In this document: positions 16,419 to 27,064 of the stretch, piece by piece
How positions within the stretch are numbered: the stretch's first letter is position 1
Layout of the letters: each line of letters starts with the position of its first letter
Source: Fidelibacterota bacterium
GTDB lineage: Bacteria > Fidelibacterota > UBA8477 > JABMPR01
Assembly: GCA_024278595.1 (NCBI GenBank)
Contig: JAJRSW010000123.1
Coordinates: forward strand, 1 to 54,350
DNA length: 54,350 nt
Reading direction: 5' to 3'
Notes under the pieces: generated by a model
The model's input: the letters and a program-made list of their open reading frames with translations, nothing else
Databases searched by the model: none
Told to the model about the DNA's origin: nothing
Program-made: the position numbers and the translations under genes

Positions 16419-17860
16419 TCAACGTCCTCAGCTTCGATCTCGTCCAGTATCAACTGTAGTTCATCCACACAGGCATTAAGCTCGGTAATGGCATCAGCCA
16501 CCAAAAGCTGGGGTTCTGGTAATGAATTGGGATCTTCCAGCTTTTCATCCTTTAGCCAACTGATGTCCAGATTGAAACCTCTGTCCTTTATTTGTGAGAA
16601 GGTAAACTTTCTGAAACGGCCCTCGTCTCCCTGATCTTTTCGTTTCGACCGTCCGTTGGGGTCTTTACCATAACATTTTTCAAAATCCTCAAACATGGCA
16701 GATGTAAGGGGTCGGTCTTTTTTTGTTACGCCGGGGATATTGGTCCGGCAATCATAAATCCAGGTATTTTCAGTTTTTGGTCCCTTTTGAAAATAGATAA
16801 CATTGGCTTTGACACCCTGGCTATAGGGGGTAAAAGTGCCATTGGGTAAACGAAGGATTGTATGAACATTGCAATCTTCCATGAGGTATTTGATCACATC
16901 ACCAGCTGCATCGGCAAAGAGGACATTATCAGGTAAAACCATGGCTGCGCGTCCGCCAGGCTCGAGAATGGTAACCACATGTTGAATAAAATTGAGCTGT
17001 TTGTTGCTGGTGCTCACCGTAAAGTCATCACGTACCGGAGCCTGGTTGGCTCCCTTGGTTCCAAAAGGCGGATTGGTGAGAATGCAGTCATAACGTTCAC
17101 CCCGGTCTGGTTCATAAATACTATCACCCAGGTATATTTGGGGTTCAAGTCCATGTAAAAAGAGATTCATGAGAGCCAATCGTCTAGGACGGGGAACCAG
17201 TTCCTGGCCGTAATAGGTTTGTGTTTTTATACGCAGTACATCTTTACGCTCAAGTGCACTTTTGGTAAGCTCCATGAGCCATTCATAAGCGACCATGAGA
17301 AAACCGGCAGTACCCACAGCCGGGTCACAGATCTTGTACGCTTTACTCACTCTAGGATCGGGCTGCATCACTTTAACGATGGACTGAATAAGAGCCCGGG
17401 GTGTAAAATACTGTCCTGCGCCCTTTTTGCCTTCTGACGCAGACTTTTCCAGCAGACCTTCAAAAGCGGCTCCCTTGACATCGACCTCCATAGAGGACCA
17501 ATCTTCGTCATCGATCATATTGATCACTTTTTTAAGGTTAACCGGGTTGGTAAAGCGGGGCATGGCCTGGGTGAAGATATCCCCAAGCAGACCAGACTGA
17601 CGGCTTAAGGCGCGGAGTATCTGGTTAAAGGTATCCAGTAAATCTGTTCCGGATTTTTCAGTAAAAGGAGTCCAAGAGCAGTCAAGCTCAACCTGCTTTT
17701 TATTCTCGTCATACTTGACCTTGGATAAATCAATGCCCTTTTCATGGGACATTTTTAGAAACATCAGATAGGTGAGTTGTTCAATATAATCGCCATAGTC
17801 AATACCATCATGGCGCAGGGTGTGGCAAAATCCCCATAGTTTACTTACAACATCAGACAC
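16415..17860 (-). CDS. hsdM: Type I restriction-modification DNA methyltransferase subunit
   Basis: A 481-residue N6-adenine methyltransferase. The N-terminal helical domain (LWGFCHTLRHDGIDYGDY) is followed by YFTPR, the SAM-binding motif I (DPAVGTAGFL, a variant of DPACGTGGF) and the catalytic NPPFG (motif IV, NPP[FY]). The C-terminal coiled region contacts HsdS. The start is a GTG at 17860 preceded by AAAGGAAATAAATT. It overlaps hsdS and follows hsdR by 25 bp, in the order R-M-S. It protects host DNA at the sites HsdS selects; with hsdS broken, target recognition may be lost. Confidence 0.96.
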   Translation of the reverse strand: MSDVVSKLWGFCHTLRHDGIDYGDYIEQLTYLMFLKMSHEKGIDLSKVKYDENKKQVELDCSWTPFTEKSGTDLLDTFNQILRALSRQSGLLGDIFTQAMPRFTNPVNLKKVINMIDDEDWSSMEVDVKGAAFEGLLEKSASEGKKGAGQYFTPRALIQSIVKVMQPDPRVSKAYKICDPAVGTAGFLMVAYEWLMELTKSALERKDVLRIKTQTYYGQELVPRPRRLALMNLFLHGLEPQIYLGDSIYEPDRGERYDCILTNPPFGTKGANQAPVRDDFTVSTSNKQLNFIQHVVTILEPGGRAAMVLPDNVLFADAAGDVIKYLMEDCNVHTILRLPNGTFTPYSQGVKANVIYFQKGPKTENTWIYDCRTNIPGVTKKDRPLTSAMFEDFEKCYGKDPNGRSKRKDQGDEGRFRKFTFSQIKDRGFNLDISWLKDEKLEDPNSLPEPQLLVADAITELNACVDELQLILDEIEAEDVE

Positions 17861-17885
17861 AATTTATTTCCTTTTGGCAAGTAGT

Positions 17886-20564
17886 TTAAGCAGCCAGAGC
17901 CTTGTTAATTTCACGTATCAACAATTCGAAATCTTCACCAAAGATTTGTTGGGCTTTTGATAAGCCACCATGTCTTTCAAACACGGGCATAAATTTAAAA
18001 TCTTCGTGCGATATGGCTAGGTTTTCAATTAAGTGTTCTTTTATGTATTGAAGCCATTTGATTTGTTCTTTACTGAAGGAGTGTGTTTTAATCATGTGCT
18101 CAACCACATTTTGAACTCGCTCTTGGGCAGTAATAATAGGTTCATCAGCGTCAGAAGCATGTTTTACCATTGAAATAATATCCGCCAGTGGCTTTTTATA
18201 AACCAACTCATGGCCGCGCTGCAGGTCTTTCTCAGAGAAATCACTATTCTTGAGCTTAGCACGCAGATCATCCAGAACATCGGTGTTCCATTTTGCCGGC
18301 CTGGAAAGCAGGACTTCGATAGCTTCAATATGTGCCGGGTTTTGGTTTATAAATTCTTCAAATAGTTTCAGATAATCCTCAGGTTTTTGGTAATCACTAC
18401 CAACTCGAAACATCACCTCATCTTCCACAGTGTCAATAATATCATAACCTTTAAAGAACACCTTCTTAGGCCGTGGATAATTCTCAAGTAAATCCTGGAA
18501 GGCTTTATCACGCAAAAGTTTCATGGTCCCAATGAACTTGTTTTGAATATTCCCCTTCAAATTATCGGCAAAAACTTTAATGTCACCATCAGGAATATAT
18601 TGGGAAAACTTGTCTCGAGCTTCTGCTCCCATATTATTCTCAATACGACGGAGACGAATAATGAGACGGTTTATGTTGTACTCTCGATCACGGTTATCGT
18701 ATATCCGTTCAATAATTTCTGGTAGAGGTATGGTCGCTTTTTGAAGATTAACATTAAAGTCAGTAGCATTTTTGAAATATTTGATAAGTCCACCATCAAA
18801 ACAGTCGAAGATAGTGAACTTCTCTTTGTTAATCTCTTTGCACAAACGGGTGCCGCGTCCCAGCATCTGAACCCATAAAATCCGGGACTTTACCATGCGC
18901 ATAAAAACAACCATTTCAATTGCCGGTATATCTACACCGGTACTTAGCATATCCACAGTAACAACAATTTTGGGCTCTGGTCGGTTTCGGAACTGACGAA
19001 TCTTTTGCAGGGGTCGGTCAACAGTTTTGCTACCTGTAATTTTCATAACAAAGTCATCACCTTTGCCATAGATTTCTTTACAAGTACTTACTACTTCATC
19101 AGCATGGGAAACATGGGGTAGGTCATTAACTGCAAAAATGAGTGTTTTTGGAAAGCGTTTACACTGTGCTTCATGTTGATCCGTGTATTTTTTTATAGCG
19201 GTGATAATCTTCTTGGTGCTGTCTGGGGAGGTGATCTTTTGCTCTATTTCAGAGGCTCCGAACTCGCGTTCATCTTCCAGCTCATCCAACACTTCAGCCC
19301 CGGAATCCATGTCAATTTCACCAACCAATTCCCCTTCTTTCAGAAATGCCCCATCAACATGGATACCGGACTTGATTTTTATAGCATCATAATCGACGAG
19401 ATAGCCATCAATAATGGCTTGTTTGGTAGAGTAGGTAAACACCTTATTTTTAAACATTGCCAAGGTGTGGGTTGCCGGGGTGGCAGTCAGGCCAATTTTT
19501 ATTGCATCGAAATAATCAAGCACATATTTCCAACGACCCGTTTCGCTGGCTGAATATCCACGGTGACATTCGTCGGCAATAATGATATCAAAAGTGCTAA
19601 TGGGTATATCCAGTTTATTGGCTTCCACCTCATATTCAAAATCGCTCACAGCTTCTTTGCCAAGCAAGTTGATAGACATGCGTTGGATGGTTGAAACATA
19701 TATAAACGTGTGTTTTTCTTGTGGGTTCGTCAGGTATTCTTCAGGTAAAACCTGGGGGTCAAAGTTAATTTCTTCCTCCAAATCTTCCCGTTTAAATTTT
19801 TGACTATAAACCTCATAATCCTTATCAAGCTTTAAACCTTCAGGAGTCTCAAAAGCAGCAATCGATGAAACGGCCTGGGCAGCCAAGGCACGTCTATCTA
19901 CGAGGAAAAGGATTCGTTTTGCATAGCCCGATTTTAGAAGTCGATATATAGAAGAAACCAGGGTAAATGTTTTGCCTGAACCAGTTGCCATTGCCAGCAA
20001 CATGGTCTTTTTACCATCACATACCCCTGTTTCAATTGCTTCAACAGCATTGACCTGATAGGGGCGTAGGCGGCTTATCTCTTTAACGGGATGATCATTA
20101 AGCCATTGTTCAGCTTTCTCTACATCTCTATTAAATTTATCAAGAAGTGCCTGCGGGGAATGAAAATCTAGAATTGGATGAGAGAGATTCTCTTTTTTTC
20201 GAACATCCAAATGAAAAATAAGTTCACCATTGGTGGCATACAGGAAGGGTGCTTTATACTCACGCCATTCTCCTATTGTATCGGGAACACCTCTGGCATA
20301 TCGTTTGGCCTGTTCTAGAACATTACCGGCACCGACAGCGATCTTTTTGGCCTCTATCATACCGAGCAATTTTCCTTCGATAAATAGAGCATAATCTACT
20401 GGGCCGGTTATAGTAGGATATTCTTCAACAGCATGGTGGGTTAGCTTAGAAAAATCAGCGACATTTTTATTGTGGACAATTGTCCAGTTTAAAAGTGATG
20501 ACTGTAGTTTCTTATCAATTCGCTTTTTTCTGGTTACAGCTTCTGATTCACCCATTCTATTCAC
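17886..20564 (-). CDS. hsdR: Type I restriction endonuclease subunit R
   Basis: An 892-residue motor-nuclease. The N-terminal PD-(D/E)XK nuclease has D57 and E71-A-K73. A superfamily 2 translocase follows, with Walker A ATGSGKT (residues 193-199), a DECH box (IIADECHRGYS), the GLTATP motif III and the helicase-C arginine motif (MLGRGTRLCKEI). The C-terminal third is helical and contacts HsdM. It acts with HsdM and HsdS to pump unmodified DNA and cut it. It ends 25 bp before hsdM and begins 3 bp after the amidohydrolase stop, so the island is directly joined to the purine cluster with no gap. Confidence 0.96.
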   Translation of the reverse strand: MNRMGESEAVTRKKRIDKKLQSSLLNWTIVHNKNVADFSKLTHHAVEEYPTITGPVDYALFIEGKLLGMIEAKKIAVGAGNVLEQAKRYARGVPDTIGEWREYKAPFLYATNGELIFHLDVRKKENLSHPILDFHSPQALLDKFNRDVEKAEQWLNDHPVKEISRLRPYQVNAVEAIETGVCDGKKTMLLAMATGSGKTFTLVSSIYRLLKSGYAKRILFLVDRRALAAQAVSSIAAFETPEGLKLDKDYEVYSQKFKREDLEEEINFDPQVLPEEYLTNPQEKHTFIYVSTIQRMSINLLGKEAVSDFEYEVEANKLDIPISTFDIIIADECHRGYSASETGRWKYVLDYFDAIKIGLTATPATHTLAMFKNKVFTYSTKQAIIDGYLVDYDAIKIKSGIHVDGAFLKEGELVGEIDMDSGAEVLDELEDEREFGASEIEQKITSPDSTKKIITAIKKYTDQHEAQCKRFPKTLIFAVNDLPHVSHADEVVSTCKEIYGKGDDFVMKITGSKTVDRPLQKIRQFRNRPEPKIVVTVDMLSTGVDIPAIEMVVFMRMVKSRILWVQMLGRGTRLCKEINKEKFTIFDCFDGGLIKYFKNATDFNVNLQKATIPLPEIIERIYDNRDREYNINRLIIRLRRIENNMGAEARDKFSQYIPDGDIKVFADNLKGNIQNKFIGTMKLLRDKAFQDLLENYPRPKKVFFKGYDIIDTVEDEVMFRVGSDYQKPEDYLKLFEEFINQNPAHIEAIEVLLSRPAKWNTDVLDDLRAKLKNSDFSEKDLQRGHELVYKKPLADIISMVKHASDADEPIITAQERVQNVVEHMIKTHSFSKEQIKWLQYIKEHLIENLAISHEDFKFMPVFERHGGLSKAQQIFGEDFELLIREINKALAA

Positions 20565-20567
20565 TTT

Positions 20568-21968
20568 TTATTTTGAATTGTGGTTCAAAAAATCAATCCC
20601 AGTTCGGCTTTGAGCTTGTTGTATCATTTCTACGGCTATTCGGTTCTGCTTTTCAATGAGTTTCGCTTCATCCACATGTGATTGTTCACTATTGAAAATA
20701 ATTTGCCCCTGAACAATAAGATAATCCACAGATCCCCGGCGTGTAGTAAAAATCAAGCTACTAACAGGATCAGAGAGACTCCCAGCCTGTGATAAGCCGC
20801 CCATGTCAAACAGAGCGAGATCAGCTTGTTTGCCTACACTCAACTCCCCAATGTCATCTCGACCCAGGGCCGCTGCGCCACCCCGGGTGGCCATGCGAAG
20901 AACATTCCGAGCGGTGAGCCAGTATTGTTTTTCGCGTAAGCGAGAAATGAGCATGGCATTGCGCATTTCCAGGAGCATATCACTTGAGTCATTGGAGGCA
21001 CTGCCATCTACACCCAGACTGACCTTGACACCAGCATCTAATAATTCTCGTATGCGGGCGATCCCTGAACCCAGACGCATATTGGATGAGGGGCAATGAG
21101 ATACACCGACCTGGTTTTGCCCCATGATTTTTATTTCGGCATCATTAAGATGAACGGCATGGGCGTACCAGGAATTGTCAGTAAGCCAGCCAAGTTCCTG
21201 CATGAGACCAACCGGGCGCTGCCCCAGTGTCTCCAGACAGAATTTTTCCTCATCCAGGGTTTCAGCCAGGTGAGTATGAACCTGAAGCTGGTTGTCGTTT
21301 GCATATAATGCGGTCTGTTTCATAAGTTTCTGAGTAACCGAAAAGGGCGAGCAGGGTGCCAGTGAAATACGGATCATGGCGCCTGGACTGGTGTCGTGAT
21401 ATTTCGCCACGAGACGTTCCGTGTCTTTTTGGATCTCGGTTTCAGTTTGGACCACATCATCAGGAGGCAGTCCACCTTTAGATTTCCCCAATGACATAGA
21501 GCCGCGGGTTGGCTGAAACCGAACACCTAAAGCTCTGGCGGCTTCGATCTCAGTATCGATCAGTTCTGGGCTGGCCTGCGCGGGGAAAAGATAGAGGTGA
21601 TCCGAAGTGGTAGTTACCCCGCTTTTCAGCAGCTCCAGCAAACCGATCTGGGTGCTGACCTGAATGGCCTCTGTTGTGATCTCTCGCCAGACCTCGTAGT
21701 GATTGGTAAGCCAGGGAAAAAGTGGTTGATCCTGCATGAGGGGAATATTACGGGTCAGGGTCTGGTATAGATGATGATGGGTATTGATAAAACCCGGCGT
21801 GATCACCATGTCAGATGCATCAATGATCTCATCTGCAGGTATATCAAGCGCTTCAGTTCCAATTGATTTAATGATGCTATCTTCGATGAGAATGTGACCA
21901 CCAGAGAATTCAGCACCATTATCATTCATGGTGGCAACAGCGAGCGGGTTTTTGATGAGGATTGTTTT
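20568..21968 (-). CDS. 8-oxoguanine deaminase-like amidohydrolase
   Basis: A 466-residue member of the cytosine deaminase/TrzA-like amidohydrolases. The metal site is visible as NTHHHLYQ (HxH), HTHLAET and the VDGSASNDSS aspartate loop. Long stretches (SDHLYLFPA, GSMSLGKSKGGLPPDD, SPFSVTQKL) resemble characterised bacterial 8-oxoguanine deaminases, which convert 8-oxoguanine to urate. This would feed the neighbouring purine pathway. The ATG at 21968 is taken because the family start (MKTILIKNP) begins there; the frame opens 34 codons earlier through repeat-like AAAATTGAAA sequence. Substrate is predicted by similarity only; guanine or triazine-like compounds are alternatives. Confidence 0.87.
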   Translation of the reverse strand, partial: KTILIKNPLAVATMNDNGAEFSGGHILIEDSIIKSIGTEALDIPADEIIDASDMVITPGFINTHHHLYQTLTRNIPLMQDQPLFPWLTNHYEVWREITTEAIQVSTQIGLLELLKSGVTTTSDHLYLFPAQASPELIDTEIEAARALGVRFQPTRGSMSLGKSKGGLPPDDVVQTETEIQKDTERLVAKYHDTSPGAMIRISLAPCSPFSVTQKLMKQTALYANDNQLQVHTHLAETLDEEKFCLETLGQRPVGLMQELGWLTDNSWYAHAVHLNDAEIKIMGQNQVGVSHCPSSNMRLGSGIARIRELLDAGVKVSLGVDGSASNDSSDMLLEMRNAMLISRLREKQYWLTARNVLRMATRGGAAALGRDDIGELSVGKQADLALFDMGGLSQAGSLSDPVSSLIFTTRRGSVDYLIVQGQIIFNSEQSHVDEAKLIEKQNRIAVEMIQQAQSRTGIDFLNHNSK

Positions 21969-22070
21969 CATAATTTTGGGGCTATTGTATTTGGACGCGA
22001 ATAGCATGGTGAAAATTGAAAGCAGAAAATTGAAAATAGTTTTAATGACACAAGCTCCATGGCTTTCCAC

Positions 22071-22424
22071 CTATGATTGAGTACTTTTAATAAAGGCATT
22101 TAATTTTGGACCAAGTTCTTTGATGATTTTCTGTAGGGAAATCCTCTTTTCATCAGATAACAGGTTTCTTCGATGTGCTTTTCGGAGCCAGGCTTTGGTT
22201 TCCTCAAATGAACCTCTTGAATAAAGGTAAAACCTTTTCCGATCGGCATAGCTATATCGACCATATCCTTCTGCTAAATTAGCCGCAATACTATCTGCAG
22301 ATCGGATTATTTGATATCCCATTGTATTTTGGGCTTTTTTACTCCACGTGTCAAATAGATGCCAAATATCATCAGATAGTCTTTCTGATAAATTATACAC
22401 ATCAAGGGATGTAATCTCTTTCAT
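22071..22424 (-). CDS. Four-helix-bundle protein (S23/IVP family)
   Basis: A 117-residue all-helical protein of the 23S rRNA intervening-sequence protein family (TIGR02436-type), recognised by LDVYNLSERL near the N-terminus, the QIIRSADSIAANLAEGYGR block and FYLYSRGSFEETKAWL. Members exist both inside rRNA insertions and as lone chromosomal genes. Their role is unknown, though related helical bundles bind nucleic acid in diversity-generating elements. Here it stands between the YgfK and amidohydrolase genes, away from any rRNA. Eight perfect heptanucleotide repeats begin 85 bp upstream of its start codon. Confidence 0.9.
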   Translation of the reverse strand: MKEITSLDVYNLSERLSDDIWHLFDTWSKKAQNTMGYQIIRSADSIAANLAEGYGRYSYADRKRFYLYSRGSFEETKAWLRKAHRRNLLSDEKRISLQKIIKELGPKLNAFIKSTQS

Positions 22425-22508
22425 AAATAGTGCTTCTTAGATAGGAGTTGATTGTTTATACCGACCCTAATATCTATTGATTTACAATATTCTCCAAAGA
22501 TTATTTTT

Positions 22509-22563
<55 letters not shown>

Positions 22564-22564
<1 letters not shown>

Positions 22565-25500
22565 TAGCCAAAAACCGGATTATCTTTTAAACTCTCAAAC
22601 AGTACGATCATTTCCAGAGCTTCTAAAGTGCTGAAGTATCTGGTGTCTGGCTCCAGGTTAAAAGAGTCGACGTGTTTGGATTTCCCATCGAACCTGACCT
22701 GGGCAACTGAGGAGTGGTATAAATAATCACCATCATGATAAGTCAGGGTTGACTGGTAGTCCGCGCTCTTGAAGTGCAGCACGTTCCCGGTAAGACGATA
22801 GCCCGAATCTGCATCGTTAAAACTTTGCTCTGAGATATGGATTCGGGGCTTATCCTTATATGGATCTCCGGCTGTGGGGCAAAAGGTTGTACAGTTTCCG
22901 CATTCGTTACAGAAATCACCAATATTCAGCACCTGTGGTTCCTGAGTGACGCTAAACATTCCGGCATCCCGAAGATCAAGCTTACCGCCTTTAAATGATG
23001 CTTCCTGGACTGGAAATTCGACCGCTTTAGCTGTGTAAGTCAGATTGGCCAGGTTGGGACAGACCCCCACGCACACGCTGCAATAATCATCACAAAGGAG
23101 GCAGCGACTGGCTTCTGCAATGGCTTCTTCTGCGGTTAAACTTCGATGCACCAAAGGGAATTCTGACGAGAGGTTCAGCGGAGCCTGAGGTGGAACGATG
23201 CCATATTCACGGATCGCAGCTTTTAGCTTCAAATCATTAATTGAGATGATCCGTGATGGGTTTGTTGATGAAGGAAGTGCTTGAACTTCAAGCGTTTTCA
23301 AAATGTAGTTTGCAGCAATTTGTCCATCACCAATGGCATTGATGACGCTGGAGGCGCCCCGGACGGCATCGCCACCAGCGTAGACATTGGGAATTTGCGT
23401 GGCACAGGTCTTAGGATTGACATGCAGATCCTTTGCCTCAATAAAATCTACCGTGATGGCCTGGCCAATTGCCGGGATTACAGTATCAACCGGAAACTCG
23501 AAAGTCTCACCGGCAAGGGGTATGGGTCGGCGGCGACCACTGGCATCAGGCTCACCGAGTGCCATCTTCTGGCATTGAATACGGTTAATGTGATCAGCAC
23601 CCAAAAATGCAATGGGAGCTACCAGCTCGTAAACAATGATACCTTCATCCAGGGCAGCTTCGATCTCATCGATATCCGCCGGCATCTCTGCCAGGGTCCG
23701 GCGATACACAATACTGACCGTGCTGGACTCACCCGAGAATCGAAGCGCCGTGCGAGCCGCATCCATGGCTGTATTGCCCCCTCCGATAATGGCGATATTG
23801 TTACCAAGATCAGGTCGCGCTCCCTGGCGGACTTCTGACAAGAATGCCAGCGGATCTAAAACTCCCGACAGATCCTCACCATCAATACCAAGACCTAGAG
23901 CTCGTTGAGCCCCGACCCCAATAAAGATGGCGGCCTTGATTTGACTGAGCTTTGCATAGAGCTCCTGGTCTACCCTGGTCCCGTATTGGAAATGGACCCC
24001 CAATTCTTTCAGGATTGCCATATCCAGATCGATGGTCTCAGCAGTCAGCCTGAATTCTGGGATGGCATCAGAGACCATGCCGCCGGAAAAAGATTTGGCT
24101 TCATACACAGTAACTGCAACCCCGGCTTTTGCCAGAAAGTAGGCGCAGGATAGTCCGGCGGGACCAGCACCGATCACCGCTACACCGTGCTCAAGTAATG
24201 GGAGTTTGGGACCGGTGAAATTTTGGGCTTCCCGTTCAGTAACAAAGCGCTTGATCTCACGGATCAGGAGCGGGGAATCATAATTATTGCGGGTACACTT
24301 GAGTTGACACAGATGATCGCAGACATGTCCGGTCACACCCGGTAGGGGATTGGTATCCTGAATAGCGGTAAAAGCCTGCTTGAAATCTCCCTGGGCAGTC
24401 TGGTATAGGTATTCAGGAATGTTCTGGTTGGTGGCACAGGCATCGATGCAGGGGGCAGAGATACAATCAAAGGTGCCAAGTTTGCGTGAAGTTTTGATCG
24501 AATCGAAATGGTGGGAGTGTTTATGATAGTGTGGATTACTGGTGACCCGCTCAGCATATTGAGTCAAATTCTTTAAACCGGCCTGTGTTGGATCAGATTC
24601 AACACCACTTCCTGCCAGGATGAATTCATCCAAACTATGGGCGCCCTCAGTCAGCATAGCGTCTGAAAGATTGCTCAGGTATTGTCCTAATCTTGTATAG
24701 CCACCTGGTTTGAGCACATCAGTACAGGTGGTAACGGGACGCATATTACCGGCCAGAGTATCGGCAACATTAAAGGCATCCGCACCAGCTGAGAAGGAAA
24801 TATCCAAACTGCCCTGATAATCTGCCTGAAGCTTGGCGGCCAGGTTTATGCTGATCGGATGTAGGGCCCGACCACTGAGATACAGCATGGTCTCTTTTTC
24901 AGGGAAGACCGGCCGATGGTTCTCAACTTCCAGGGTGTTGGTCAATTTGAGTCCAAAATTAACACCAGTCTTTAGAGCGCTGACCCGGAGCTTATTGATC
25001 AGATTCAAAGCATCCGGGTATTTAAGGTCATGTTCAAAAGCTTCATCAGGAACGTGAACTGAGTCAAAACCCAGGTCGTTGTTCAAAATATGCCGCAATC
25101 GTTCTGGACCCAGGAGGGTCGGATTCAATTTTACCGCTGTATGCAATTTCCGCTCAGTAATGAGGTAGGTGGCGATCCGTTCGATCTCATCCGGGGGACA
25201 ACCATGCATGGTTGACAGGGTGATGTTGTCGGTCATGCGAGCCGGAATGTTCAGGTTTTTTACATTGGGATAAATCGATGAAAGCAGATCCAGTTTTTGA
25301 TCCAATAATTGCTGACTGTCCTCCATCCGGTCCATAAAATGTTGGACATTAGGTTTCATGATACCCCTTAGATCATAGCCGACACTCATGTTGAAAATAA
25401 CACCAGGTCCCTGGTCTGACTTCCAGCCAAAATGATCTCTCAGAATATGGATGGCGATCCAGGCATTCAGATATTCCTCCAGGGATTGTTCCAGTTTGAG

Positions 25501-25839
25501 TTCCTGAGACCACTCACAATTGTAGCCCTCATCCTGCATATCGATACAGGGTTTGCTGACTTCCAGTTCGTCCAGGGTTTGGACGGTTTTTAATTCCATA
25601 TAGCGGGCACCGCATAACCAGGCCGCAATAATATTTTGAGAAAGCTGGGTATGAGGACCGGCTGCCACACCGATGGGGGTTTCCAAAACCTGGCCATAGC
25701 GATTCATCCTGAAGGGATCTACGGGGCTTGGTTTAAAAAATAAGTCCTTATGAATTCCTAAAACATGGTCTGTTTTATATTCAGTCAACAGCCACTGGAT
25801 CAGGTGTTGGATGGAAACTGGGTAGAGTTTGTCGTTCAT
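22564..25839 (-). CDS. ygfK: YgfK-like oxidoreductase (putative selenate reductase family)
   Basis: A 1091-residue iron-sulphur flavoprotein. The N-terminal part (to about residue 430) is a dihydroorotate dehydrogenase-like barrel (ETPIGVAAGPHTQL). Next come cysteine clusters and a GltD-like core with FAD motif VIGAGPAGLSCAYF (near 551) and NAD(P)H motif IIGGGNTAMDAARTA (near 680). Ferredoxin-like clusters CDDYCSVCVGVCPN (near 913) and CNECGNCTTFCP (near 976) follow. E. coli YgfK is an uncharacterised member encoded beside ssnA, ygfM and xdhD; clusters with it are linked to anaerobic purine breakdown. It likely moves electrons to or from the hydroxylase or reduces a ring intermediate. The ATG at 25839 fits the family N-terminus. 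Confidence 0.9.
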
Positions 25840-26028
25840 GATTTTTTGCTTAAGATTTCTTTTAATATCTCGTAGAGTGCTTGCATAAAGCAGCATCAGA
25901 CCTGATAAGGTTAACTGAATAAGAAATAGTTGTTATGATTCGGTGTATCAACATAAAAAATTTGGTGTCTATTCGTCTCGTTCGTGCAATTTATGTCTCA
26001 TAGTCTTTCCAGGCGGAGTATTCTTGAG

Positions 26029-26853
26029 TTAACTATTCTTTAAAAAGTCAGCAATCAAGTTTTTCAATACGGTGCGTCGGTAATTTGCCGTTGCCCGGAT
26101 ATCATCAATGGGCGAGATGGCTTCCTCGATCAAATGGATATGATCTGAAAGCCGTGCCGGATCCATGAGATAAGCTTTGGTAAAAATATCCAGCATGACA
26201 ATCGTTGGGGCCACTGCGCCGGCAGCGATCTGCAGCTCAGTGAAAGATATCTTAAGTCGCCGATAGACCAGGGCCAGGTTGATTACCGAGATAGCCATGG
26301 ATCGTCTCAGACCCACCTTGATAAACTGTGATTCGAAATGGTCTCTGGGAAGTCGGAGGGAAGTTAGAAGCTCACCATCCCTTAGGGCTGTTTTTCCCGG
26401 TCCCAGAATGAAATCTGAAAGCGGCAATGTACGAGATCCAGCTCTGCCAGTCACCTCAAGCGTTGTACCAAAAGCGTAGAGCGCAGGCAGTAGATCTCCT
26501 GCCGGTGAGGCATTACAGATATTTCCTCCGATGGTTCCCCGGTGTCGGATCTGGGTACCGGCAAACTCATGAGCAGCTTGATATAATGCCCTGAATTCAT
26601 CCTGGATAATAGCATGATCGTGCAGGTCTTGAATTGAGGTTAGAGCACCGATCTCGATGTGATTATCACTCACGCTAATACTGCTCAATTGAGAGAGTTG
26701 TTTCAGGTCAACCAGGTGATCCGGTAAAGGTGTTCCCCGCTCATACCGAGGCATAAGATCTGTCCCACCTGCCAGCAGGACCACATCTTTCCCGGCTAAT
26801 TTATGCCGTAGCTGAAGATATGCTGCTAAAGATTCTGGGAGGTAGTATTTCAT
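26029..26853 (-). CDS. Xanthine dehydrogenase family FAD-binding subunit (set 2, YgfM-like)
   Basis: A 274-residue CoxM/YgfM-type flavin subunit with the canonical loops LLAGGTDLMPRYERG (about residues 26-40) and HRGTIGGNICNASPAGDLLP (seen in part here). It transfers electrons from the FeS subunit to the terminal acceptor. The gene is 189 bp downstream of its FeS partner (27065-27571) on the same strand. The gene is intact and closer to family consensus than the set-1 FAD subunit at 10402-11151. Confidence 0.93.
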   Translation of the reverse strand: MKYYLPESLAAYLQLRHKLAGKDVVLLAGGTDLMPRYERGTPLPDHLVDLKQLSQLSSISVSDNHIEIGALTSIQDLHDHAIIQDEFRALYQAAHEFAGTQIRHRGTIGGNICNASPAGDLLPALYAFGTTLEVTGRAGSRTLPLSDFILGPGKTALRDGELLTSLRLPRDHFESQFIKVGLRRSMAISVINLALVYRRLKISFTELQIAAGAVAPTIVMLDIFTKAYLMDPARLSDHIHLIEEAISPIDDIRATANYRRTVLKNLIADFLKNS

Positions 26854-27064
26854 ACTTCATGAACTCCAGTATATTTATCTGAAGTTAACATGTCGGACGT
26901 TCGTTTCCCTGAGGTGTTCGAATGATGCAAACGTACAGGCCTCTTTTGGTGAAATTCTGTATTAGTATATAGACGGGGTGCAATATTATACCACGTATCC
27001 TTCGAGCCTCAGGAAGACAGCTGTTTCATTGATACGGTTAGGGTATTTTGTTCGCTCTTTTTCC
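26854..27064. other. Gap between FeS and FAD subunits with a degenerate repeat
   Basis: No gene is seen. Positions 26998-27021 contain CCTTCGAGCCTCAGGAAGACA, a degenerate TTCGAC/GCTCAGG family copy. Confidence 0.45.

Noticed and set aside
23281..23838. 185-codon plus-strand frame
   Set aside because: It is antisense to the FAD/NADPH-binding region of the ygfK-like gene.
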